A stretch of 64,000 nt of DNA from Dentipellis sp. KUC8613 (lineage: Eukaryota > Basidiomycota > Agaricomycetes > Russulales > Hericiaceae): NCBI GenBank assembly GCA_002286715.1, contig NSJX01000002.1, positions 1,350,396 to 1,414,395 of the forward strand. Reading direction: 5' to 3'. A program made the position numbers and the translations under genes. Below are positions 11,550 through 22,921 of the stretch, piece by piece. Positions within the stretch are counted from its first letter, which is position 1; every line of letters starts with the position of its first letter. The notes under the pieces are model-generated. The model searched no databases. It was not told the DNA's origin and saw only the letters and a list, made by a program, of their open reading frames with translations.

Positions 11550-13802
11550 CTACTCGTCTGCTTGTCCAGCAGTAATGACATCGTCTGCAAAATCCATTCA
11601 TCAGCAATGTGCGCATACAATAAAACCAAACGCTAGGCGTACCTATTTTGAGCACTGCCCGAACCAGCTACAGGACATGTCCGTGTATCAGAATCGAAGG
11701 ACGTGCATGCATGGGTTGGAGGGACGTACCTGGGTAGCCAGCAGGTACTGCTGCCGCTTCGAGATCAGTGGGTCGTACACAAATTGCTTCTTCATATCTG
11801 CAAAAACACATAAGGAGAAAGAACCAACATCTTGGTAGAGGACGTACCGTTCTCGCCCCGGCCCGCACAGTCGATACCGAGCTGCGAGTTGCCCTCGTTC
11901 ACCTGTCGGCTCTTCACCTCCGCAAGCGTCTCGATCGGGGAGAGGCCGCTGTTCTCCGCGAGCGCGAGCGGCACGGAGTCCAGTGCGGACGCGAAGGCGC
12001 GCATGGCATATTGCTCGATCGACGGGATCTATATCGTCTAAATGTCAGTCCAGGTCAAAGTGCAATGGTGAAAGAAAACGGACCTCGTCAGCGGCTTTCT
12101 GGACGGCGATGGCGCAGCTGATGTCTGCCGCGCCACCACCGTAGACGACGCGGTTGTCCACGACGAGATTGCGCACGACACAGAGCGCATCATGCAGAGC
12201 GCGTTTTGCCTCATCGACGATCTGGTTTCAATCATGAGCGATAATGTACTGTGGGCAAGAGGGGTCATAGGGCCTACCATCTTGTTGCTGCCGCGCACGA
12301 AAATTGTGACCGCACGCGTGTTGGCACACTCCTCGATCACCAGCATCTTGTCGCGCGTCGTGCCGAAAGTCACTTCGCGGACGAGGCCGGCCTTACCCAG
12401 CTTCTCGGGTGCCAGGTCCTCGAACCGGGGCACAATGCGACCATTTGTAGCAATGGCGATCAGCTGTCATCCAAACCTGAGCGTCATAACATGCCGTTTC
12501 AGAGGAGTCTTACGTACCTCGATCTCGGGCCCACCAACCCAACGTACGGCAGGCAAGTCATTCTGCATGAGCAGATGGTTCGCCTCGTCGTCAAAGCCCC
12601 ACTGGCAGATGACCAAATTCGCGCCGCTATCCTTGACGCGCTTGATCATGTCCACAAACTTCTCCTTCTCGTAGCTCTGGAGCTTCTTGAACTCCTCGAC
12701 GCTCGAGATGTCGAGCTTGTGCTTCGTCTTGGGGCGCGGCGGCTCGAACGGGCACGTCAGGATCGCGATGCGTGCGTCGCGCACGGCGTGCGGCATCTGT
12801 GGGTGCGACATGTCCTTGTCGATGAGCACGCCCTTGATGAGCGTTGTGTCCGCGAGCGAGCCGCCCACTTTGCCGTCGACCTTGATCAGGTCGAACGGCA
12901 CGTCCTTGCGGTCGAGGTCGGCGACCTGCAGCACCGCGTCGACGGCGATCTGCGCGAACTGTTGGTGCTCTTTCGAAACGCTGCATAGGCGCACAGACGG
13001 GTGTTAGTAATGGAAATGCATACGCAAGGAAGAGAGACACATACATTTTGGAACCAAGGGACGTCATGGCAGTTTTGAGAAGATTGCTGGTGTCCTCTTT
13101 GGTGTACTCCACACGATCTGCGATACGCTCGAGGTTTTTGACGGCGATGCTACATGCGCGGTCGAAGCCGTCTGCGATTCGGATGGGGTGGATGCCGCGG
13201 TCAAGGAGCGCTTCACTCTGCTCAAGCAGCGCGCCGGCAAGGACTTAGCGGTAGATGTGAAGTCAGAAAAGCATATATACACGATATTTATTAGGACGCA
13301 CCAACGACGCCCGTCGTGCCATCGCCGATCTCGTCGTCCTGGCTCTTGGAGAGCTGGACGAGGAGCTTCGCTATCGGGTGCTCGACCTGCATCTGGCCGA
13401 GGATCGTCGCGCCGTCATTTGTCACAGTGATCTCGCCATCTGGGGAGATCAGGATTTTGTCGAGACCTGCGCACGGTACGAAGTCTGTTTAGATGCACGT
13501 GTTCCTGGACGGAAATAAGAGGTCGGTGCACGCACCTCGCGGGCCCAGGGATGTCCTGATGATGTTTGATACGGTCTTGGCTGCGAGGATGTGGGTCTAT
13601 GAAGAGTTACTGTCTGTGCACGGTGCAAGGCAGGCCGCGCAAATACCTTGATTGCTTCAGTGCCGTGCACTCGGGTTTTCTTGGCCTGCTCGCGCAGGAT
13701 AATGAACGGCCGGCCGTACTAAAAGCGGGGTGAGTACAGCAGGAGATAAAGCTGGAAAAAACAAACCTCGTCGGTGGTGTATACTGCCTGGTGTCCGTCC
13801 AT
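11550..13802 (-). CDS. CCT5: T-complex protein 1 subunit epsilon (CCT5)
   Basis: One of eight subunits of the cytosolic CCT/TRiC chaperonin, which folds actin and tubulin with ATP. Twelve exons (from the start: 13767-13802, 13647-13718, 13536-13596, 13302-13466, 13045-13243, 12518-12980, 12278-12463, 12084-12221, 11848-12028, 11730-11797, 11643-11667, 11550-11584) give 542 residues, the normal CCT length. Visible hallmarks are the GPRGLDKIL block, NDGATIL, the catalytic [13 protein letters not shown] followed by IVDEAKR, and VVYGGGAAD. The opening [11 protein letters not shown] with [11 protein letters not shown], and the end [14 protein letters not shown], match the epsilon subunit specifically. 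It shares a 188-base divergent promoter with the PP2A gene. Confidence 0.95.
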
Positions 13803-13990
13803 GGTTGCGCAGGATGAGGAGACTGGCCGCGTCGCGTCCTTTTGGCAGATCTGGCGTGACGGAGCTGCGTGACTGCGTGACGTGGGGCAAGTGGGCGTGA
13901 CCTAAGCTGCGGCACCTGGCATCGCTCTCTCCTCCTCCTCTCCCCGTACCCAACTATCCTCCCTCACAGTCCCCCTCACGCCCACAAGTC
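13803..13990. promoter_or_regulatory. Short divergent promoter between CCT5 and PP2A
   Basis: Only 188 bases separate the two start codons, so both core promoters and leaders must fit here. It contains tandem tgacggag/ctgcgtgact/gcgtgacgt segments around 13856-13885. Co-regulation is inferred from the spacing only. Confidence 0.5.
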
Positions 13991-15482
<1,492 letters not shown>

Positions 15483-16280
15483 TCGTTCCGGTTCCTGCGT
15501 ATTGTACATACAACGTACCTCCTGTAGCCAACTCTTCCAATATACCTCCTCCCGCTCGCTCGCTCCGCAACCGCAACCGCAAACCCCTGCTGTCAACATC
15601 AAGCCCCCCGGCGCCTCGTACACGCTCCTTCCTCACCCCCCGCCCCGCCCAACATTCATCTCCTCCCCTACTGTCACGACTGGTCACGAGTAGAGTAGAG
15701 TAGAGTAGAGTAGCAGCTGGTTGCTCAGGCTGGCGCATACGGCAAAGGTTTCGGGTCCGGGTCTCCTCTTCCTCTCTTCGCGTTTCTGATTTTCTGTCTT
15801 TTTGTTTCCGCTTTTTTTTTCCGATTCTCTCTCTTACACTCTCATTCGTTGTGCCATACATCGGGATACGGACCGTAGAATAATACAAGTAGAAAAGAAG
15901 AGGAATGAAATGCAGTTTTGGACGAATCAGATGCGGTGTGCGGTGTGCGACGCTTAGAGCTCAAGAAATGCAGGGGGTGTACACGGAGATGTGATCGCGC
16001 CTTGAGTTGACGCCATGCACCATCGATGGCGGGTCCTGACGCCAAGAGCTGAGCAGCTCTCGAGCATCATCGGCCTTGCGCCTCTCAAAATTACACGAGT
16101 CGACAACATCATAGCGTACATTGGCATTGACGAGGCCAAACCAGAGGCCAGTACCTACTCGACATGGAAGTAACAAGTTGCGATATAAATACACAGATGA
16201 TACACTTGCGGGTTACGAGTCCTTCAAACAGGCATCACAGGCCACATTTTGCGCCCAGACGCGAGCGACCAGCCGAGAAC
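15483..16280. other. Convergent 3' region with pentanucleotide repeat
   Basis: 3' untranslated sequence of PP2A followed by spacer to the minus-strand gene ending at 16281. No gene is convincing. It contains a short AGTAG microsatellite and T-rich tracts near 15795-15820. Confidence 0.5.
15689..15713 (+). repeat. AGTAG microsatellite, five units
   Basis: Five perfect copies of a 5-base unit in the 3' region of the PP2A gene. Confidence 0.9.
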
Positions 16281-17053
16281 TCAGACATCCTTCGCGACGC
16301 CCCTCGTCTCGCGCGTGACGCGGTGCCACTCCCCGTCGACCTTATCGACCTCCTCCTCGTACGCGTCCATCTCGAGCGTTATGGTGCCCGGGCCCGAGCT
16401 CGCGCCGCGCAGCGGGCCGCTGATCTCGTCGCGGTCGGAGAGCGCCTCGCTCGCCTCGAGCCGCTCCTCGGGCGAGTGCTTCGCCTTGACGTGCGTCACG
16501 GTGCGGTCGACGAGGTCGTGCAGTGAGGCGGAGGAGCGGTCGGCCTGTGGGACGAGGTGCGGTGTGAGTACGGGTGCGGGGCCGGTGTCCGGGAACCGTC
16601 CCAAGTAATGGCGGGACGGAAGAACGGAAGAGACAGACCTTGACGTCAGCCTCGGCGTCCGTGGCGAGGCTCTCGTTCCATCCGGGGGCGTCGTCGTTGG
16701 GTGCGGACTGCTGGTAGGGATGGCCGGAGAGGCTGCGCCTCTTCTCCCTCTCAAGAATCTACGGGCATCCGTGAGCGTGAGTTGCAGCGGGGTGGAGCGG
16801 CGCGACGTACCTCTGGGTCGTTGTTATGGTTGGAACTACTTGTTTGCAAAGAGAGATAAACAAAATATGCCTCACAGCTGTTTATCATGTGTTACTGACC
16901 TGTAATATCTAAGGCGTGTTAGACATGATTCTCGGGCACTCAAGATAGAACACACCTGCAAGACTGGCCTTCAAAGCGCGGTGCGGTCACGAAGGGCCGA
17001 ACGGCGGGCCTTGCGGCGAAACGGAGTGCGGTGCGGGCAGCAGCGAAGCTCAT
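16281..17053 (-). CDS. Small conserved fungal protein with mitochondrial-type N-terminus
   Basis: Function unknown. Five exons from the start, 16956-17053, 16900-16908 (9 bases), 16811-16835, 16639-16758 and 16281-16544, join in phase to 171 residues. The start MSFAAARTALRFAARPAV is rich in Ala/Arg without acidic residues and is followed by RYYSS, a common pattern at fungal presequence cleavage sites, so import into mitochondria is likely. The mature part has an ILEREKRRSLSG segment, APGWNESLATDAEADVK, then acidic, helical sequence with ERDEISGPLR-like spacing (LSDRDEISGPLR). I recall similar uncharacterised fungal proteins but no function. The 9-base exon contributes the two Tyr codons. Confidence 0.75.
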
Positions 17054-17624
17054 GGTTGCGGGAAAAGGGGGCGCGGGAGAGGTAGTCGGGGGCGATAGGG
17101 AGAAGTGAAGAGGGGTCCGCTGCAGAGTTTAGAGCTTTAAAGGAGGGCGCAAGCGGAGTCTACATGCGAACGCGACGCTCAGTCACCCGGCCGGTGATGT
17201 CATCGCTCCAGCTGAATCCATACGTCACGTGCACCACTAAAGCGGGACTAAACGCCCGCTCCCGCTGCGAAGGCTCCATTCTCTGGTGACTCCAGGCGTC
17301 GTTCATGGTGTGCGGACCAGTCGTATGCGGTCCTGTGGCGGGTGGATTGACCAATGGCTGCCGTGCGTCGGGCAGAGGCGGCGAGGTGGGTGCATCCGAC
17401 ATCGCGTCATGGGACGAGGAAGACGTCCGCAGGGGGAGACTAGAACGAGCACGCCTCGTATTTGGTCGTGGAACGACGCCCTAGGCTAATTAGAGGCTTC
17501 GGGAGAACGTAGAATTGCGGAACGTCGATCTAGACAAATGCGTATGTACACCCGAGAATATCGTACTAACCTGCTGTCTGACTTGAGGACCTGCGCAGTC
17601 TGTCTGTGTGGCCAGTTCCAGACA
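17054..17624. other. Intergenic, promoter of the mitochondrial-type gene
   Basis: No gene supported. It holds upstream sequence of the minus gene starting at 17053 and the 3' flank of the minus gene ending at 17625. Confidence 0.45.
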
Positions 17625-17961
17625 TTACAGCTCGTCGCGCTTGGCGCGGCCCTTCGGGGCTTGTACGTCCACCCGGAGGACGCCCTCGTTGTGTTTCGCT
17701 AAAAGGGCGGTGGTGATGTCCCCGTTCGCCCGCGCCCACTCTTCCTTCGGGATCCCAAAGATCTGCACGTCCGGCAGTTCTCCGACCTGGCCAATGAGAA
17801 CGGTGCTTGGCGCGGAGAGAGGGTTAGCTGACCTGGCCGACATGCGTGAGCCCTGGGTGGAGGGTGCTGATGGAGGCTGGGTTGGAGAGGTAAGGCGATG
17901 AGGGGGCAAGGGTTACGGCGAGATAGGTGTGGGTTGCATAGTCGAGGGCTGGGTGGGACAT
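17625..17961 (-). CDS. Small 96-residue protein ending in RDEL
   Basis: Not recognised. Two exons from the start, 17833-17961 and 17625-17786, separated by a 46-base GT-AG intron, give 96 residues. It begins MSHPALDYATHTYLAVTLAP and contains VGELPDVQIFGIPKEEW, which looks like a compact beta/alpha fold. The final residues KRDEL resemble the ER-retrieval signal (K/H/R)DEL, but there is no hydrophobic signal peptide, so retention in the ER is doubtful. The unbroken phase across the intron and the balanced composition support a real gene; only expression data would confirm it. Confidence 0.55.
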
Positions 17962-18306
17962 GATGAGAGACGGCTGGATTGGGCAGGCGTTAAGGTCGGA
18001 TTTGGAGGGAAATCAAGAGTTCCCACGTTGCACGTTGCGGACATGAGGCGAGCACGCTGTCTGGCCGCACAGAGGCCCTCTTGCTCTGACTACCATCCTT
18101 CGTCCTAGTCTTTATCTCTCTATCTTCCGATAGCGCGCTGACACACTCTCCCGTCACTCGAACAATCCAACACTTCGCTTATTCCAACTGTCCATCACCG
18201 CCGTCCAGCGTACCCCATATTCTTGTCTTTCAAGCGTGACGTCGCCGCCACTCCATGCGCCCCGGTCCTCCGGTTCGCCACCCATAGCTGTCGACAGACC
18301 TTGACG
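17962..18306. other. Divergent promoter region
   Basis: Lies between start codons of the 96-residue gene (-) and the coiled-coil gene (+). The in-frame upstream extension of the coiled-coil gene has no ATG. No other feature seen. Confidence 0.5.
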
Positions 18307-20224
18307 ATGAATACGTTCTGGAGTCTTATATCTTATTATTTGCCATCCGTACGCGTTTACAACGACATCGAGGACTGCGCCCAGTCCGACTACGACGACC
18401 AGCTCTACGAGCTGCCTACCACAAACTCCTACTCCACGACCCCCATCGCCCGCCTCCAAGGGCAACGTCATGATCGGATGCCGCCCAAGACTATTATGAA
18501 CTACAACACCACCAACAACAATGACAACCGCCAGAGCAGGATCGTAGACTCCCGCCGCAGCCCTACCGCCACCGAGACCGAGCAGGCAAACCGCATCAAG
18601 GAGCTCGAGCAGGTCAACCAGCGCCTCCAGTCCCAGGTGCTCACCCTCCAGCGCCAGCTCGAGCATCTCCAGTCCGACATGTCCGGCACCAAGCTCGAGC
18701 TCGAGAACCAACGTGGCAACAACGCCCTCCTCCTGCGCAAGAAGAGCCAGCTCGAGGGCCAGCTCGGCCAGGCGCGCTCCGTGCAGCAGGCGCAGTCGTC
18801 CGAGATCCACGAGCTGCGGTCATCCTATGCAGACCTGTCCTCCTCCGTGAACACCCTCGCGGTGCACAACGAGGAGCTCGCGACGCTCAAGTCCTTCCTC
18901 AGCAAGACGGACGAGTTCACCGGCGCGCAGATCCTGCAGGCCGTGCAGGACCTCAACACCGAGATCATGCAGCTCGCTGCGACCGTCAGCGAGGAGTTCT
19001 GCTTGAGCAGACGCAACGGCGACCTCTCGAAGGAGTCGGACTGCGAGATTGTCCGCAACTCGATCGGGGAGGGCATGCTCGAGCTCCTGCGCGACGGCGA
19101 CCACGAGCAAGATCCGACCGTCGTGCAGCTCGCCGTGCAGGCGTGGGAGGTGTGGTGCTGCCGCCAGATCCTCGACGCATTCTGCTTCGGCGTTCCCCCA
19201 GACGTCGACCGCTTCCTAAGCGAGATCTTCCACGGGATGCAGACTGCCGGTACGTACCGTCTCTTACCCAAACTCACCTCCGTCATCCCCTTTCTAATGT
19301 ATCTGCTCAGAACCTCAGCCCACATCATCGCGCTGGCGTGCCCTTGCACACAAGCACGCACGGAATATGGTAGCTGCGTACCCTAGTCCCGGCCCGGGCC
19401 CCGCACCCGCCTACCCCGGCTCCCTCTCCAGCTCCTCCCTCACCTCCCCCATCTCGCCTCCCCCATACCCGACCCCCAACTCCACGCTCAACAACACGCC
19501 CGCGTCGCAGACGTACGCGCTCCCGCCGCCGCACGTGCGCACGCAGTCCACGTCCTCCGCGGGCTCGTCCGCGAGCCCCGCGGCGCTGCACACGGCGGGC
19601 AACATCCGCGGGCTGCTCGCGATCCTCGCGCTCGCAGGGTGCACGGACGAGGGCGGCGTGCACCGCGAGCCGCTGCGCGCGCGCTTCGGCGAGCTCGTGT
19701 GCCATGTCGCCGAGCAGGCCGAGACGCTCGCGCGCGCGATCCGCGAGGGCGTCGGCAGTGCGTGGTTCGAGGTCGTCACGGAGAACGCGCTCGCGCCGAT
19801 GCCGCCGCCTGTGCCTGTGCAGTCGGAGGTCATCCGCCGTACGCGCAGTATGGGCTTGGGCGCGGCGGGTGGGAAGGATGCGAGCGCGGGGCGGATTGTA
19901 ACGAATGGGAGGTGGAAGGAGAAGGAGGGCAGCGCGGCGTCGTCGTCATCGTGGGGGCGGATGTTTGACCCGGTGACGATGGAGAATCTGTATGCGGGGC
20001 ACGGGTCTGAGAAGGCGCGGGTGCTCTGCACGGTTGAATTTGGGCTTGCGGTGGTCAAGAAGCGGAGGGAGGAGAGAGAGGAAGACGAGTGGGAGCGAGA
20101 GCAGGGACAGGGACGAGGACGGGTTATGAAGCCGCAGACGAGTGCGCGGGGCGAGGGGGGGCTGGAGAGCACGTTGTTGCTGAAGCCGAAGGTGCTGCTG
20201 GAGAGCGTGAAGGAGCTCCTGTAG
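18307..20224 (+). CDS. Coiled-coil protein of unknown function
   Basis: Not assigned. Exons 18307-19249 and 19311-20224 join in phase across a 61-base intron and code for 618 residues; the first ATG in the open frame begins MNTFWSLISYYLPSV. Residues ~1-15 are hydrophobic. A long heptad-like coiled coil runs from about 95 to 200 (RIKELEQVNQRLQSQVLTLQ onwards). A helical, partly conserved-looking block follows (FSLSRRNGD-like EEFCLSRRNGDLSKESDCE, VQAWEVWCCRQILDAFCFG, RWRALAHKHARNMVAAY across the splice). A Pro/Ser-rich linker, another helical block (AGNIRGLLAILALAGCTDE) and a disordered Gly/Arg-rich stretch end in LLLKPKVLLESVKELL. The overall pattern suggests a scaffold protein; nothing catalytic is visible. 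Confidence 0.8.
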
Positions 20225-21027
20225 ATCGGCCGGTGAGTGTGACTCGCACGCGTGTGGCGTGTTCTATGAACGGTGCGGGGCTCATCGTGCTGCTTTTAGG
20301 TCTGCGTGTCCCGTCGCCGTGCCCCGTGTGACTGTCCGCTGTGGGATCGAGTGGATCGCAGCTTGGGAACCTCGTAGGTCCCGCGCGGCTCGATGCTCGA
20401 GAGCCGGCGCTTGACGCTCAATCCTCGATCCTTACATCGCGACGCACCGTCCGCGTGGAAAATGCGCCGGAGCGGAATCTCAACGGTCCGCCTCCTCGCA
20501 ACGTTTCTCCCTTCTCTGTACACCAGCCCTTCCTCACTTTCACGCCCACACATTCCGCTTCTTTCCTTGGTCCCACGCATGCATATTTTCCGTTTCCAGC
20601 TTCCAGCTTCTTGGCTATTCGCATATTTATATATATCCCCGCATTTTTTGATACCGGACACATCTTGTACCCCCTTGCTCCCTGCTCGCCACTTCTCCTG
20701 CCTCTTGCATGCGCCCCCTCGGATTCGCTGTCGCTACTCGTTTCGCTGTGCTCCACATACTGTATTCTACTGTACGCCTAATGGTCAAAACGTTGCGCCT
20801 GAACGCCCAATGAACAGCATGACATCGCAATGAACGGTTGTCGTGAAAAAGTACAGTGTGATGCTATTGCAATGGTACAAAATTGAGTAACCTACACGCC
20901 CGTATGCCTACGGGTAACCGCCTGTGCGTTTCGGAGCCCCGCAGCTCCCATGTGCGCCTCACGCGAACAAGTAGCGCACCATCCTGAGACTCAGTGCCAT
21001 CGAGCCCACACTTGCCCCCCCCTGCAC
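20225..21027. other. Convergent intergenic region
   Basis: Separates the 3' ends of the coiled-coil gene (+) and the sulfite oxidase gene (-). No gene supported. Confidence 0.5.
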
Positions 21028-22469
21028 CTACAGCTCAATCTCATACTCCCCCACCGCGCTGTACGCCACCCCCCTCAAATTCCACTCACTCTCCTCCCCA
21101 TACACCTGGCTCACGCCGTCCTCGTCCGTCGCGCGGCACCACAGCACCACGCGCGTGCCGGGCGGCGGCGGCTGCGGCACGCGCGCGACGACGATCGCCT
21201 CCCACAGCGCCCAGCTCCAGCGGCCCTCCTGGTACGTGATGTGCGCGCGCACCCACGACGCGCCGCGGTCCGCGCTCAGCGCGACGCGGGCGATGCGCGC
21301 CGCCGCGCCGCCCAGTGCGTAGCCCTTCGCGGCGATCGTCACGGACGCGGGCGGCGTGGGCGACTCGGGCGGCGAGCCGGGCGGGATGATGCGTGCGGTC
21401 GCGATGACGGAGTTGAGCGTGTTGGCTTCGAGGGGGGGCACCTTTGTCCACCAGGACTCGGAGTCGGCTTGTGCGTGTGTTGTGACCTGGTCCAGGTACG
21501 AGGTGAGCTTCAAAACCGAGAGAGGAGGGAAAGGAGGACGCACGGAGGACGGGAGGACCTTGTAGTCCTTCTGCTGGTAGTAGTTCGCCGACTCGTGCCG
21601 TGAGACGGTGATGTGGTCCACCCACTTCACCCAGCGCTCGCCCGAATACCCGGGGACGACGATGCGGAAAGGAAACCCGTGCGCAGGCGACAGTGGGTGT
21701 CCGTTCATCTGCTCGGAACCACGGTCGTCAGTCCTAGTGTCAGAACAAGCGCGCAATCGCAGCGACTCGCCTCATATGCGATGAGCACGTCGCCGTCCCG
21801 GTCGAGCGCCTTCGCGAGCGGGATCGAGCCACCGAAGAACGCGGCGTCCTCGCACGGCGCGACGTGCGAGCAGAAGCACACGTGCATGCCGTCTGGGGAC
21901 TGTTGCACGTCCTGCGTGAGGCCCGCGGCGAGGAGTACATCGCACATCCGCACGCCTGTCCAGCGCAGGTTCGAGATGACGCCCTCGCCCCAGGGTATGC
22001 CTTCCGTGTCGCGTCCTTTCTTGTGTGACATGGTGCTTCGACGGTTGCCTGCGCACTATGTCGAAGGGGGATGGTGTTACGAATGCTAGGGGTAGAAGGG
22101 GTGTGGTACTCACCTGCATGGCGGCGACGATGGATGCATGGGGGAACGACCGCCTCAGTTCGTCAAGGGTGAACTTGAGCTCGTTTCGCACCTCCCCGTC
22201 AATTTTGATCGTGAACGTCTCCTCGTCCAGCACCGTTATAGGTCCTGCAGTAGCGCGTATTCATCGAGCCATCCATCCATACATCCCTCGTCGACTTGGA
22301 CGCGACGCTGGGGGCGGCACTCACCATGGTTGCGGCAGTACGTGAGTTCGTCCGGGGTGTGCGGAAACTCGATGAGCGCCGCTACGTCCGGCTCTGCATT
22401 GAGCGGCTCCAGCTTCTTGACGTCGAGGAATACCGAGGCATAGTGCGGCTGGTGGGACTCGTAGGACAT
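21028..22469 (-). CDS. Sulfite oxidase (molybdopterin oxidoreductase)
   Basis: Oxidises sulfite to sulfate with a molybdenum cofactor. Exons from the start: 22325-22469, 22114-22244, 21771-22055 and 21028-21708, giving 413 residues. The molybdenum-ligating Cys is Cys93 in QCAGNRRSTM; the pterin-binding region (GIPWGEGVISNLRWTGVRM, then LIAYEMNGHPLSPAHGFPFR) and the C-terminal dimerisation domain (GASWVRAHITYQEGRWSWALW) follow. No cytochrome b5 domain is attached, as in plant-type or bacterial-type enzymes, so electrons may pass to oxygen or another acceptor (inference). The third intron (21709-21770) starts GCGAGT, a GC-AG intron; no GT donor keeps the conserved IAYE/MNGHPL join. Confidence 0.92.
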
Positions 22470-22921
22470 CCGGTATAGGTGCGATCGTCTTGGTGAGCGC
22501 GTCTAAAGCTGAGAGGGGTAATTTGTGAATTCCGAGTCAAGCATCTGGCAGTGCGGGGCACCCCTATCCCGTCGCTGAAGCCTCCGCTCAGGGCCAGGGC
22601 GGCAACTTAGAATGCGTCTTGTGAACATGCCAAGTATGGAGGTCTGGGCGATGGCTTCAGTTGCGGAATCTGAGCGTCATTCTTCTGTGTAATGGTTACA
22701 CGATCTTATCTTATCAATCTACGATCCGACCAGGCTGGTAAAAGGGCGTTTATAAAAACAAAATAAATTCGTCGCTGATGCTACATTCGAACGTGAAGCT
22801 CGTAACATGTTGTGTGCACTCGGAGTCGCGTAAATCGTAAGCTCCAGGGGGAATGGAAAATAAATTATACAAGTACACAACCCAAGCCAACCACACCTGA
22901 CAGAAAGCAGCATCTCGCCAC
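22470..22921. other. Intergenic, sulfite oxidase promoter
   Basis: Upstream of the sulfite oxidase start and downstream of the chitinase stop. No gene seen. Confidence 0.5.

Noticed and set aside
12251..12988. Plus-strand frame of 245 residues
   Set aside because: Antisense to CCT5 exon 6 and its flanks; crosses CCT5 splice sites and has a shadow composition.
18223..18306. N-terminal extension of the coiled-coil protein
   Set aside because: The frame opens with TTG and has no ATG before 18307.
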